A DNA stretch of 43,452 nucleotides from JBJKRW01 sp046704445 (GTDB lineage Bacteria; Patescibacteriota; Microgenomatia; UBA1406; GWC2-37-13). This document shows, one piece after another, positions 24,109 to 33,161 of this stretch. Position 1 is the stretch's first letter. Each line of letters starts with the position of its first letter. Location of the stretch: positions 1-43,452 of the forward strand of contig JBJKRW010000020.1 of the NCBI GenBank assembly GCA_046704445.1, read 5' to 3'. The notes under the pieces are model-generated. The model was not told where the DNA came from and searched no databases. It worked only from the letters and a program-made list of their open reading frames with translations. Position numbers and translations under genes: made by a program.

Positions 24109-25869
24109 ATGGAGGAAAATCAGTCGCCGGATTTTAAATTACAATTGAGATCATTTCTTCTTGACCAAAAAAACAGAAGACTCATTATTCTTGCCGTATC
24201 TACGATATTTTTGTTTATTGTCGCGGGAATAGTCATGTTTTCCGCGCTCGGCAAGAGTCCCGTACCGCCACAAAATAAAACGGAATCATCTTTTCAACCT
24301 GCATCTGCGTTAAGTCCTACCCTGAAGCCTGTCGATACGGGAGAAAAAATTTCCGGTTTGGGGTACAGTATCGATTGTCAGGTAATTGCAACAACAACAG
24401 AAAGAAAGTTATACATTCAAAAACTTCCGTCATGTAATCAGGCATTGCGCGCGTATATTTCCGCGTCAGGAAAATTTGCCTCATATGTTATCGGAAAGTC
24501 TGTATATGTATATTCACTCGCAAATAACACGATTGCGAATATAGGCTCGTTGCGGTCCGACCCCGTGGATATGACTTTTTTCAGCAATAACTCATTGGGA
24601 ATTCTCTTGAATCAGACGGAATTTGAATATGTCTTTATCCCGTTATTATTCGGGGATTTTCCCGCGAATTTTGATACGAATACCCAGACATTTACCGACT
24701 TGAGCAAGAAGACGGTTCTGGTAAATCTTCCGCCATTGGCAAGTTCTTATGCCCGGTTAGGGGAAAATTCGGGAATTATTCAGGTCGAAGACCGGAACGG
24801 AAAAACACTTTTTACCCTCTCGTTTGATTCGCTTTTGCAACAGCTGACTCCTACTCCCGCTCAGTCAGTCAACCGGTCAAAATTGGATTGGTCGTCAAGA
24901 TTACTGCTCTACACGAGCGGCGTGTTTGAAACCATTGATCCCGACGGCTCCAATTTGGTGACACATCCGATGAATTGCGGAGGAAAAAGCGTAGTTCCCC
25001 TTGATTATTATGACGGTATGTTTGCGCGCTCACCCGACGGTACGCAACTCGCTTTCGTAGTCCCGGATGATAATCAGGCCGCGCAAAACCAGGGGTGGCA
25101 GCAGGAGGTACTTGCTCAAAAAAATGTATTTAGCGACGGTAAAATTGCACTCTATGACCTATTGACCGATTCGTGTACGGTGACCGATGAAAGACAGTCA
25201 TTGAAGTATGCGGAATCCATGGCGTTTTCTCCCAACGGTTTATATCTTGCCCATGTATACAACGGATTGAGTCTTTACGTATTGCAGACTCAACGGGGAT
25301 ATGATGTTACTTCCCACAGATTAAACGACACGGTAAGCCCGTCTTTGATAACCGGTCCGCTTATATGGGATGATTCGAGCAAATTTATATTTATGGCGGT
25401 AACGTCATTTTCCGGAAATCACCCTTTAACGACAAAACTTGACCGGGTGTATTTCAATAAAGTCTTTGAAGGAACAGAAGAAGAAATTGTTACGCTGGAC
25501 GACGTACATACTCTTTATGCCGCCGCTCCCGACGGAAACAGGGTGTTATACGGGAAAGGAGGGAATCTTTATCAGTATTCGATTGATTCTTTTACGAACC
25601 AACTCGTAAAATCCGGAACGGGATCTAATCTGAAAAAATTAGTGTGGCTTCGCAATAACACAATTGTCAGCAATCTGTGGATGATTGATGCGGCCGGAAA
25701 TTCGTATGATCTTCCTCAGTCCTCGGTATTCTACGTGGATTATAACGGGGGAGAATATGCATATGACAGCAAAGGACAAGTACATGTTTATGATCTGTCA
25801 GGACAAAAAGAAATGAGTTCGGCAACTGCGGAAAACCCGCGAGGAACCGTCCTGAATTTATTTTATTGA
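24109..25869 (+). CDS. Membrane-anchored beta-propeller-like protein
   Basis: A 586-residue protein with a short basic N-terminus, one membrane anchor (residues ~24-46, LIILAVSTIFLFIVAGIVMF) and a large extracytosolic part. Repeated segments of the TolB/PD40 beta-propeller type occur: RSPDGTQLAFVV, FSPNGLYLAHVY and AAPDGNRVLYG, each followed by a strand-turn-strand. A flexible Ser/Thr/Pro linker joins anchor and propeller. Function unknown; it precedes the GldA/F/G-like ABC genes and may be a surface partner of that system. TATAGT is 7 bp before the ATG. Confidence 0.7.
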   Translation: MEENQSPDFKLQLRSFLLDQKNRRLIILAVSTIFLFIVAGIVMFSALGKSPVPPQNKTESSFQPASALSPTLKPVDTGEKISGLGYSIDCQVIATTTERKLYIQKLPSCNQALRAYISASGKFASYVIGKSVYVYSLANNTIANIGSLRSDPVDMTFFSNNSLGILLNQTEFEYVFIPLLFGDFPANFDTNTQTFTDLSKKTVLVNLPPLASSYARLGENSGIIQVEDRNGKTLFTLSFDSLLQQLTPTPAQSVNRSKLDWSSRLLLYTSGVFETIDPDGSNLVTHPMNCGGKSVVPLDYYDGMFARSPDGTQLAFVVPDDNQAAQNQGWQQEVLAQKNVFSDGKIALYDLLTDSCTVTDERQSLKYAESMAFSPNGLYLAHVYNGLSLYVLQTQRGYDVTSHRLNDTVSPSLITGPLIWDDSSKFIFMAVTSFSGNHPLTTKLDRVYFNKVFEGTEEEIVTLDDVHTLYAAAPDGNRVLYGKGGNLYQYSIDSFTNQLVKSGTGSNLKKLVWLRNNTIVSNLWMIDAAGNSYDLPQSSVFYVDYNGGEYAYDSKGQVHVYDLSGQKEMSSATAENPRGTVLNLFY

Positions 25870-25936
25870 TCCGCTGTGGTTTTTCATATGTTTTCACTCT
25901 TGCGATTCACCGGCGTTTTTGATATACCTGTAGACT

Positions 25937-26644
25937 ATGATCTCCCTGGAAAAGGTTTCGAAACAATTTCCTGCACGAGGACAGTCGCGGTCCGATACAC
26001 AATTTAAACTTGCGGTGGATAACATAAGTTTCAAAGCGAAAGAAGGCGACATTATCGGTTTTCTCGGCCCCAACGGTGCGGGGAAAACAACGACGATGCG
26101 TTTGCTTTTGGGGTATCTCACTCCCACGGCAGGTGCGGTACGTATAGACGGTTTTGATCCGATAGAAAACCGCATTGAGGTTTTGAAGCGTACGGGATAT
26201 CTTCCGGAAAATAATCCTCTCTACCTCGAGGCAAAAGTCAAGGAATATCTTGAGTTTGTTTCGGAGCTGAAAAAAGCATCCAATTTAAAAGAGGTAATAA
26301 GACAGGTGGCGATTGACGAAATGTTTGAAACAAAAATCGAGGAACTCTCCAGGGGGTATAAACAAAGAGTGGGTTTGGCCGCAGCTCTTTTGTCGGATCC
26401 TCCCATTCTTGTTCTCGACGAACCCACGTCAGGCCTGGATCCTATAGAACAGGATAAGATTAAGGACCTGATCAGGAAACATTCAAAAAAAAAGACTATT
26501 CTCTTTTCAACACACATTCTTTCGGAAATCGAGGATATTGCTACCAGACTGATAATCATCAATAAGGGAAGGGTCGTGTACGACGGTACCAAACCGAGAG
26601 GAAAAGGTTCGGTCGAAAAATTATTTAAAAAATTGGTCAAATAA
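25937..26644 (+). CDS. ABC transporter ATP-binding protein (GldA-like)
   Basis: A 235-residue ABC ATPase. Walker A is GPNGAGKT, the Q-loop region has LPENNPLY, the signature is LSRGYKQRV, Walker B is ILVLDEPTSGLDP, and the switch His is in STHILSEIED. The LPENNPLY segment and SRGYKQR signature are typical of GldA/NatA-type ABC-2 ATPases. It powers the permease encoded 2 bp downstream. TATACC lies 8 bp before the ATG. Confidence 0.93.
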   Translation: MISLEKVSKQFPARGQSRSDTQFKLAVDNISFKAKEGDIIGFLGPNGAGKTTTMRLLLGYLTPTAGAVRIDGFDPIENRIEVLKRTGYLPENNPLYLEAKVKEYLEFVSELKKASNLKEVIRQVAIDEMFETKIEELSRGYKQRVGLAAALLSDPPILVLDEPTSGLDPIEQDKIKDLIRKHSKKKTILFSTHILSEIEDIATRLIIINKGRVVYDGTKPRGKGSVEKLFKKLVK

Positions 26645-26646
26645 CA

Positions 26647-27348
26647 ATGTTTACCTTATACAAAAAAGAACTCAACTATTATCTGAACAACCCGATAGGA
26701 TACATTATTCTGGTGCTGTTCGGTGTTTTCGCAAACTTTCTGTACGTAAAGGATATTTTCGTTGTAGGGTCGGCTTCGATGCGGCCTTTTTTTAACGTGT
26801 TACCGTGGCTTTTGCTGATATTTGTACCTGCTTTGGCAATGCGTGCCCTGTCCGAGGAAAAGCGAACGAATACCATCGAAGTTCTACTGACTTTACCCGT
26901 TTCGGAAACCCAGGTAGTTGTTGCAAAATTCCTGGCGTTGTCTACGGTCATGTGCATAGGACTGGCCCTTACCTTGAGTTTGCCGATATCTCTGGCATTT
27001 TTGACAAAGATGTATTTCCCGGAAGTCATGGTCGGTTATCTGGGCACGATTCTTCTGGCTCTTTTTTTTCTGAGCATCTGCCTGTTCTTTTCCGCGCAGA
27101 CCAAAAATCAGGTTGTTTCATTTCTGATGTCGGTAGTTGTGCTTTTTGTGTGTATAGTTCTCGGCTCCGACTTCATGGCAAGTGTGCTGCCGAGATCCGT
27201 TCTTGATATGTTGACGTACTTTACTCCGTTGTATCATCTGCAGAATTTCGTAAAAGGCGTAGTTGACCTTAGGTCATTATTTTACTTTGTCAGCGCAACA
27301 TTTGTTTTTATGTTTTTGACCGTTATACAGTTGGAAAAGCGAGGATAA
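26647..27348 (+). CDS. ABC-2 permease (GldF-like)
   Basis: A 233-residue protein with six membrane segments. The N-terminus MFTLYKKELNYYLNNPIGYI is the typical GldF/ABC-2 start: an amphipathic helix before TM1, with the KEL-xxY-xxxPIGYI pattern. FVPALAMRALSEEKRTNTIEVLLTLP matches the coupling region with the EExxxTxExLL motif. With the ATPase it forms an export or membrane-remodelling complex. The GldF/GldG pair in Bacteroidetes is linked to gliding, but that link does not carry over here. Confidence 0.9.
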   Translation: MFTLYKKELNYYLNNPIGYIILVLFGVFANFLYVKDIFVVGSASMRPFFNVLPWLLLIFVPALAMRALSEEKRTNTIEVLLTLPVSETQVVVAKFLALSTVMCIGLALTLSLPISLAFLTKMYFPEVMVGYLGTILLALFFLSICLFFSAQTKNQVVSFLMSVVVLFVCIVLGSDFMASVLPRSVLDMLTYFTPLYHLQNFVKGVVDLRSLFYFVSATFVFMFLTVIQLEKRG

Positions 27349-27353
27349 ATAGC

Positions 27354-28853
27354 ATGTTGAAAATCCGGAATCTTAATCTGATAAAGCTGTTTCGACTGCA
27401 GTCCTTAAAACTGCCTGCGATCTATGTACTCATTTTTGCGATATTTATTGTTGCCAATGTTCTTTTAATGCCGTTTTCATTTCGCGCGGATCTTTCATAC
27501 GGAAGAGCTTATTCACTGGCTCCCGCTACTGAAAAAATCCTGAGAAATCTTGACGATATCGTAACGATAAAATTTTTTGCGTCCTCCGATCTTCCAAGCA
27601 GGCTTATTCCCCTTAAAAACGATGTTACGGATCTTCTGAATGAGTATCAGCGCGCAAATCAGGGAAAAGTTCATGTCAGCATTTTGGATCCCAAGACGGA
27701 TTCGCAGGCTGATACGGAAGCAAAAGCAGATCTGCCTCAACTCCAGTTTTCGCAACTTGAACAGGATAAATATGCGGTAACCGCGTCGTATTTCGGCATT
27801 GTACTTTCATACGGCGGAAAAAAAGAGGTTATTCCTCAGGTTACCGACTTGAACAGCTTGGAGTATAACCTTACCGCCTCCATCTACAAACTGACCAATA
27901 AAAGCGAGATCAAAATTGCGGTGATGGGTAAAACCCAAAGCTTTGATCCCAATAACGATGATCTGGCTTCGTTCAAACAGACGTTTCAGAAGCAGTTTAC
28001 AATAGATTATATTGATGTTTCCACACAGTCCGCGACTACCAAAATAGATCCTTCATACAAAACGGTACTGGTGTTTGATACGGATCAAAAAAAATTTGAC
28101 GAAAAAGCAGTCAACGCACTGAAAGATTATATACAAAATAAAGGAAAGGTGATATTTTTTGTGGACGGTGTTTGGGTTGACGGTAATTTAAATACCATGC
28201 CGTCGGACAATAATCTTTTTTCTCTTCTGGACAGTTACGGGATCAGGGTGAATACCGATCTTGTGTTGTCCAACAGCGCACAGCTCGTAAATTTCGGAAA
28301 CAGTTATGTGTCGTTTCTTACCCCCTATCCTTTTTGGGTTAAGGCCACCCAATTCAGTAACAGTTCATCCTACTTTTCCAATATTACGCAACTGACCTAT
28401 CCCTGGGTTTCTTCGTTAAGTCTGGAAAAACGTCCGGGCATAACAGATGAAGCGTTGGTTAAGACTACCAAAACCTCATGGGATCAGAGTCAAAATTATA
28501 TCCTGGATCCTCAGCAGATTCCCAATCCGCAACAGAAGGATTTAAAGCAGTTCATCATAACCGCACTCGCGAAAAATTCAAGCGGAGGCGAAGTATTGGT
28601 TATTCCTTCATCGAGATTTATTCTCCAACAATTTCTCGGAAACAGTTCCGACAATCTTGCGTTTGTCCTGAATGCGGCAAATGATTTTGCGTCACAGGGG
28701 GCGCTTGCGGGGATCAATCAAAGACAGGTCACAACCTATCCTTTGCCTGAGCTTTCGGCCAACATGAAAAATGCTTTTAAATATTTGAACATTCTCCTTT
28801 TACCCGTACTATGTGCCGCGTTTGGTGCGGTCAAGTTTCTGAAAAGAAGATAA
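27354..28853 (+). CDS. GldG-like ABC-associated extracytosolic protein
   Basis: A 499-residue protein with an N-terminal membrane segment (~residues 21-43), a large extracytosolic domain and a C-terminal membrane segment (ILLLPVLCAAFGAVKFLKRR). The opening RADLSYGRAYSLAPATEKILRNL and the IKFFASSDLP segment match the ABC_transp_aux/GldG family. A thioredoxin-like/GATase-like fold is typical of the family. It has a weak GAGGA before its ATG, as an internal operon gene. It overlaps the convergent Nudix gene by 45 bp. Confidence 0.85.
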   Translation: MLKIRNLNLIKLFRLQSLKLPAIYVLIFAIFIVANVLLMPFSFRADLSYGRAYSLAPATEKILRNLDDIVTIKFFASSDLPSRLIPLKNDVTDLLNEYQRANQGKVHVSILDPKTDSQADTEAKADLPQLQFSQLEQDKYAVTASYFGIVLSYGGKKEVIPQVTDLNSLEYNLTASIYKLTNKSEIKIAVMGKTQSFDPNNDDLASFKQTFQKQFTIDYIDVSTQSATTKIDPSYKTVLVFDTDQKKFDEKAVNALKDYIQNKGKVIFFVDGVWVDGNLNTMPSDNNLFSLLDSYGIRVNTDLVLSNSAQLVNFGNSYVSFLTPYPFWVKATQFSNSSSYFSNITQLTYPWVSSLSLEKRPGITDEALVKTTKTSWDQSQNYILDPQQIPNPQQKDLKQFIITALAKNSSGGEVLVIPSSRFILQQFLGNSSDNLAFVLNAANDFASQGALAGINQRQVTTYPLPELSANMKNAFKYLNILLLPVLCAAFGAVKFLKRR

Positions 28854-29342
28854 ATAATCCTCTAGAGCTTTCCGTATCGGTTCAAATGCCAGTTTTTCAA
28901 ACGGGATATTCGAATGCGAAAAATATGCATATGCGGATACATCGTCGTCGATCCGGATATTCTCTCCGAAGTCTTTCAGGACGAATACAATTCCCAACGT
29001 GATGTAATCAACGTTTCTGTAGGGATAATGACCGATGTATGATTTGAAATACCTGAAATTCGTAAGTCCGATATGGAGTTCTTCGCGGGTTTCCCTTATG
29101 ATCGATTCTTCTGCCGTTTCATTGTATTCGATGAATCCGCCGGGAAGGTCCCAGTAATTTTTTTTAGGAGAAAATTTTCTTTTGACCAGCAGGATTTCTT
29201 TTTTTTTGTTTTCGATGATGATTGCATTGGCAAGTGCAGGACTGAGGTATATATGGAATCCGCATTGATCGCAATGAATGAGTCTGTCGGATGTTTTTTT
29301 CAGCGGTTTCGTACATCGGGGGCAAAATTTGAACTCGATCAT
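28809..29342 (-). CDS. Nudix hydrolase with N-terminal zinc ribbon
   Basis: A 177-residue protein. Residues 7-27 form a zinc ribbon (CPRC...CDQC), as in NudC-like and related Nudix proteins. The Nudix box follows as G-x5-E-x7-RETREE, with LHI in place of the usual xGU. The ribbon-plus-Nudix layout is shared with NADH pyrophosphatase (NudC), but the NudC-specific SQPWPFPxS motif is absent, so the substrate remains open. It is divergent from gltX with overlapping -10 elements. Confidence 0.88.
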   Translation of the reverse strand: MIEFKFCPRCTKPLKKTSDRLIHCDQCGFHIYLSPALANAIIIENKKKEILLVKRKFSPKKNYWDLPGGFIEYNETAEESIIRETREELHIGLTNFRYFKSYIGHYPYRNVDYITLGIVFVLKDFGENIRIDDDVSAYAYFSHSNIPFEKLAFEPIRKALEDYLSSFQKLDRTKRGT

Positions 29343-29350
29343 ATGAGAAT

Positions 29351-29360
29351 AGTATATAAT
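29351..29360. promoter_or_regulatory. Overlapping divergent -10 hexamers for Nudix and gltX
   Basis: TATACT on the minus strand (29351-29356) is 8 bp before the Nudix ATG. TATAAT on the plus strand (29355-29360) is 10 bp before the gltX ATG at 29371. The two hexamers share two bases, so the promoters should be mutually exclusive. Confidence 0.6.
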
Positions 29361-29370
29361 GTTTTATGTT

Positions 29371-30768
29371 ATGGTAAGGACAAGAATCGCGCCGTCACCA
29401 ACGGGATATCCGCACATAGGTACCGTGTACCAAGCGCTGTTTGACTATGCGTTTGCAAATAAAAATAACGGCGCTTTTATAGTGCGTATTGAGGATACGG
29501 ACAGAAACAGGTTTGTTGCGGATGCGGAACAGAAACTATTTGAATCTCTGGATTGGTTCGGGTTGACTGAAAATGAGAGTCCAAGAAAAAAGGGAAGTTA
29601 CGGTCCCTATAGACAATCAGAACGGCTGAAGATCTATAAAAAATATGCATTGGAACTCATTACAAACGATCACGCCTATTATTGTTTTTGCACGAAAGAG
29701 CGGTTAGAAGAAGTGAGAAACCGGATGCAGAAAGAAGAAAAAATTCCCATGTATGATAAACATTGCCGAACTTTATCAAAAGAAGACGTGGAGAATAGAT
29801 TGAAGAATGGCGAGCAATGGGTTATTCGACTCAAAGTACCAAAAAATATAACAATAACGGTAAAAGACGAAATACGGGGTGAAATATCGTTTGACTCTAA
29901 TATTATCGACGACCAGGTACTTTTGAAATCAGACGGATTTCCAACGTATCACCTTGCGGTTGTTGTCGATGATCATCTTATGCAGATTACACATATGGTG
30001 CGGGGAGAAGAATGGATTCCTTCATCACCGAAACATGAGCTCCTTTACGAATTTTTTGGATGGGACAAGCCGTTTACGTTTCATACCCCCATCCTTCGGA
30101 ATCCGGACAAATCAAAATTGTCAAAACGTCAGGGACACACAAGTGTTTCCTGGTATAGGGAACAAGGATATTTGCCGTCGGCCATTCTTAATTATCTTGC
30201 GTTGATGGGGTGGACTCATCCGGACGGCAAGGAAAAGTTTTCAATGGACGAATTTACGAAGCTCTTCGAATTAAAAGATATAAAAGCGGTTGCGCCGATT
30301 TTTGACATCCATAAGCTGGAATGGATGAACGGCGAATACATAAGAGAACTTCCCGTAAAAAATCTGCAGTCCAGGATTCTTGAGTTTTATAGTGATAAAA
30401 AATTACCGGAGGAAATTGTCGCGAAAACAATTCCTCTTATCCGGGAGAGGATCAAGAAACTTTCCGATTATATGCCCCTATGTGAATTTTTTTTCAAAAA
30501 ACCCGGCTCGTACGAACAGGATCTCTCGTCAAAAAAACAATTACTGTCTGAGATCTATGACGTGCTGTCCAAACTTGAACCATGGAGCGTCGAAGAGATG
30601 AATCTGAAACTTGTGGCATTGGCTCAGAAACTTAAGGTAAAGACAGGAGATTTTTTTATGACACTCCGCGTTGCAATTACGGGGAAAAAAAGGACGCCTC
30701 CTCTGAACGAATCCATGGTAATTCTGGGAAAAAATGAATGTCTCGAAAGAGTAAAAATTTTTGTATAA
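29371..30768 (+). CDS. gltX: Glutamyl-tRNA synthetase
   Basis: The start is set at ATG 29371 (MVRTRIAPSPTGYPHIG), the normal start of the family; an earlier in-frame ATG (29359) overlaps the -10 hexamer. The ~465-residue protein is a class I synthetase with HIGH as PHIGT and KMSKS as KLSKRQG. The insertion and C-terminal anticodon-binding domains follow. It charges tRNA-Glu and, where GatCAB is used for glutamine, tRNA-Gln as well; the C-terminal domain does not show the discrimination here. The stop is 7 bp from the convergent era stop. Confidence 0.96.
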   Translation: MVRTRIAPSPTGYPHIGTVYQALFDYAFANKNNGAFIVRIEDTDRNRFVADAEQKLFESLDWFGLTENESPRKKGSYGPYRQSERLKIYKKYALELITNDHAYYCFCTKERLEEVRNRMQKEEKIPMYDKHCRTLSKEDVENRLKNGEQWVIRLKVPKNITITVKDEIRGEISFDSNIIDDQVLLKSDGFPTYHLAVVVDDHLMQITHMVRGEEWIPSSPKHELLYEFFGWDKPFTFHTPILRNPDKSKLSKRQGHTSVSWYREQGYLPSAILNYLALMGWTHPDGKEKFSMDEFTKLFELKDIKAVAPIFDIHKLEWMNGEYIRELPVKNLQSRILEFYSDKKLPEEIVAKTIPLIRERIKKLSDYMPLCEFFFKKPGSYEQDLSSKKQLLSEIYDVLSKLEPWSVEEMNLKLVALAQKLKVKTGDFFMTLRVAITGKKRTPPLNESMVILGKNECLERVKIFV

Positions 30769-30775
30769 AGACGGG

Positions 30776-31660
30776 TTAAGAGTAATATTCTTCCTGCCAG
30801 TGGGGATCGGTAACAACGGTTACGTCAAGAAACACTTTTTTATTGATTGCCAGCGCGATTTCTTTTCTTGCAAAGCTTCCTATTTCTTTTATTTTTCTTC
30901 CGTCATGGCCGATAAGCATTTTTTTGTACCGGTCATTCGTAGTCAGAATTCGTGCTTTAATATACATGATTCCGTTGGTCCTTTCGGTAATTTCGTCAAC
31001 GACCGCAGTGGTGGTATACGGAATTTCTTCGCCCATCATGAGAAAAACCTTTTCTCTTATGAGTTCGGAAATAAATGTTTTGCTGTCGAGGTTCAACAGG
31101 GGATACCCCGATCTGTTAATTTCGTGAAACTCCCGGTCGATCTCCTCTTCGGACTTTTCCGGCAACAGTTCGAAAATTTTATCCAGGAGCGGCGTAAAAT
31201 GCGTTTTGTGCAGGGCTGAAATTTGATAAACCAGTTTAAATTCGTCTTCAAGAAAACGGTATTGGGGAAGAAACGTTTTCTTTTGGTCATCCACTTTATT
31301 AATGACAAGGATTTTCGGATGTTTAAGCTGACGTACTAACCCGATGACTCTGGCTTCCTCAAAATCCCGTTTGCGCGTATGATCAATCATGTATATAACG
31401 AGATCGACTTTTTCGTTTAAAGTCTGCAGGGTCTTCTGGTTTATTTTCTGTGAAAGCGAGTCTTCGGTTTTTCCGATAATACCCGGAGTATCGACAAAAA
31501 TAATCCTGCCGCGTGAATCCTCATACATTGCGCGTATGGGAAAACGCGTGGTTTGAGGTTTGGGTGAGGTAATTGCCACTTTTTGGCCTATGAGGTTGTT
31601 CACAAACGTTGATTTTCCTACGTTTGGTCTTCCTATAAGTAAAACTTTACCGCTTTTCAT
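30776..31660 (-). CDS. era: GTPase Era
   Basis: A 294-residue protein of normal length. The GTPase domain has G1 GRPNVGKS, G2/G3 with FVDTPGI, and G4 NKVD. The C-terminal KH domain contains GHDGRKIKEIGSFARKEI and ends near VVTDPHWQE. Era binds the 3' end of 16S rRNA and helps 30S assembly. TACAAT lies 6 bp before the ATG on the minus strand, and the sigma gene starts divergently. Confidence 0.97.
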   Translation of the reverse strand: MKSGKVLLIGRPNVGKSTFVNNLIGQKVAITSPKPQTTRFPIRAMYEDSRGRIIFVDTPGIIGKTEDSLSQKINQKTLQTLNEKVDLVIYMIDHTRKRDFEEARVIGLVRQLKHPKILVINKVDDQKKTFLPQYRFLEDEFKLVYQISALHKTHFTPLLDKIFELLPEKSEEEIDREFHEINRSGYPLLNLDSKTFISELIREKVFLMMGEEIPYTTTAVVDEITERTNGIMYIKARILTTNDRYKKMLIGHDGRKIKEIGSFARKEIALAINKKVFLDVTVVTDPHWQEEYYS

Positions 31661-31666
31661 TGCATA

Positions 31667-31710
31667 ATTGTATCATAAGAAAACCGACCGATTATGCAAA
31701 GGAATATAAT
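31667..31710. promoter_or_regulatory. Divergent leaderless promoters of era and the ECF sigma gene
   Basis: Minus-strand TACAAT (31667-31672) is 6 bp from the era ATG; plus-strand TATAAT (31705-31710) is 6 bp from the sigma ATG at 31717. Both imply transcripts starting at or next to the start codon. Confidence 0.6.
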
Positions 31711-31716
31711 AAGAAG

Positions 31717-32226
31717 ATGACACTAAGCGATAAGGAAATTATCATCAAAATAAAAAACGGCGAGTTGGATTATTTTGAAAAGGTGGTTAAAAAATATACC
31801 GATGTAATTCATCGATATATAAGAGCAAAATTATTTGATAAGGGAGAAAGTGAGGATCTAGTTCAAAACACGTTTCTCAGTTTTTATAAGGCTATTCAAC
31901 GGTTTGATCAGGAACGGCCTATTTTACCCTATCTTTATCAGATCGCGAAAAACGAACTAAAAATGTATTACCGCTCCCATAAACAGACGGTTACGCTGAA
32001 TGACGACATGAGAATTGTCGACGAATCTGAGGAGGTTTACAGAGATAACTATGATTCACTGCTCAAGACGGTTCCCGCCGAACATCGCCGGATCCTGGAG
32101 CTTCTTATTCAGGGATATTCGTATAAGGAAATAGCGCAATCGGTAAAGAGGCCTCTCAATACGGTAAAAACAATGATTCACAGGATCAGGTTACAGATGA
32201 AGAATTTACGCTATGAGAAAAACTAA
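31717..32226 (+). CDS. ECF-type RNA polymerase sigma factor
   Basis: The start is chosen at ATG 31717 (MTLSDKEIIIKIKNGELDYF), 6 bp after a TATAAT; an upstream in-frame ATG at 31660 overlaps the era start and the -10. The ~169-residue protein has only regions 2 and 4. Region 2 is ESEDLVQNTFLSFYKAI with YLYQIAKNELKMYYRS, and region 4 is ILELLIQGYSYKEIAQSV then PLNTVKTMIHRIRLQM (helix-turn-helix). It should direct RNA polymerase to a stress regulon. The next gene overlaps by 14 bp. Confidence 0.92.
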   Translation: MTLSDKEIIIKIKNGELDYFEKVVKKYTDVIHRYIRAKLFDKGESEDLVQNTFLSFYKAIQRFDQERPILPYLYQIAKNELKMYYRSHKQTVTLNDDMRIVDESEEVYRDNYDSLLKTVPAEHRRILELLIQGYSYKEIAQSVKRPLNTVKTMIHRIRLQMKNLRYEKN

Positions 32227-32623
32227 AAAACCGGCAATAGAACGGAAAATTATTGAAGCGATGTACCGGTATGAAGCAACACATACCGTCATGACGCTCA
32301 TATTAAAACTGTTTGGTATTGTATTGTCGGTTCTTCTGGTATTGTTTTCGGGGCAGATTCTTATTGAGATTCTTGAGGAAGAAAAAACCCTGGATATGTT
32401 TGATCTGTTTAAAGAAGACCAAATCGTTATCAGGAAATATTTCTTTGACACGATGATCACATTTTATCAGGAAACGCCGAAGATTTTTGTGGTGTTGGCT
32501 GTCGTCGGGTGTGTCAGTTTTTGTATAGTGGCATACACACTGGTCAGAAATTTTCCGAAAATAAAAAACAGGGTACGGGCAATATTTCATCACTGGCACA
32601 GGATTAAAACGGAGCATTATTAG
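32213..32623 (+). CDS. Small two-TM membrane protein, candidate anti-sigma factor
   Basis: A 136-residue protein that overlaps the sigma gene by 14 bp. It has a basic cytosolic N-terminus (MRKTKKPAIERKI), TM1 at ~28-50, an acidic loop (~53-90), TM2 at ~91-112, and a basic C-terminus. It lacks the zinc-binding anti-sigma signature (HxxxCxxC), so the role is inferred from position only: genes directly coupled to an ECF sigma are commonly its membrane-bound regulator. It could instead be an unrelated membrane protein. Confidence 0.6.
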   Translation: MRKTKKPAIERKIIEAMYRYEATHTVMTLILKLFGIVLSVLLVLFSGQILIEILEEEKTLDMFDLFKEDQIVIRKYFFDTMITFYQETPKIFVVLAVVGCVSFCIVAYTLVRNFPKIKNRVRAIFHHWHRIKTEHY

Positions 32624-32636
32624 TTATATATAAGAT

Positions 32637-33101
32637 ATGAAAAAAGAACTTGTATTTCTTGTAGTATTGGCAGTCCTTGTTGGCGGACTGGTTGCGTATA
32701 AAGGATATAGAACGAAATCCAGCCGGCCGGCAGGCGTTTCCTCGGGAGAAAGTAATAATACAGCTACGACGAAGACGAATTCTCCAAGCAATACGTCGGC
32801 AAGTCCCATGATAAATACAGGCGTAAAACGAGTGGACCAAATTATGCTTAACGTGTATTCTCCTCAGGACGGCTCAACACAAACCTCTTCTCCGATCACG
32901 GTAAGCGGCAAAACCATTTCAAATGCGGAAGTGTTTGTCAACGACGCGGCGTTGAAGGCGGACGCCCGGGGAAATTTCTCCACCACCCTCAATCTTGAGG
33001 ATGGAGACAATCCCATCGTGATTGTAGCAAATGACGCAACGGGTAATTCGTCTGAAAGAGACTTGACGGTTTATTATAATGCGCCCGCTAATGCGCAATA
33101 A
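32637..33101 (+). CDS. Anchored Ig-like (glucodextranase B-like) surface protein
   Basis: A 154-residue protein with an N-terminal signal/anchor (KKELVFLVVLAVLVGGLVAY), a Ser/Thr/Asn-rich linker, and one Ig-like domain (NVYSPQDGSTQTSSPITVSGKT, AEVFVNDAALKADARGNFS, EDGDNPIVIVANDATGN) like glucodextranase domain B or Big-type repeats. It is probably on the cell surface. TATATA is 6 bp before the ATG. It follows the sigma/membrane-protein pair and precedes the DUF5666 gene. Confidence 0.78.
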   Translation: MKKELVFLVVLAVLVGGLVAYKGYRTKSSRPAGVSSGESNNTATTKTNSPSNTSASPMINTGVKRVDQIMLNVYSPQDGSTQTSSPITVSGKTISNAEVFVNDAALKADARGNFSTTLNLEDGDNPIVIVANDATGNSSERDLTVYYNAPANAQ

Positions 33102-33161
33102 CGGAACTTTTTATTTGCCGGTGCATAGTATCAGTTAGAAAAATAAATTCAATTCAATCCT

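Noticed and set aside
29359..29370. ATG 29359 as gltX start
   Set aside because: It overlaps the -10 hexamer, and the extra residues are not part of the normal N-terminus.
31660..31716. Longer start for the ECF sigma factor
   Set aside because: It overlaps the era start codon and the TATAAT at 31705-31710; ATG 31717 starts the conserved region.
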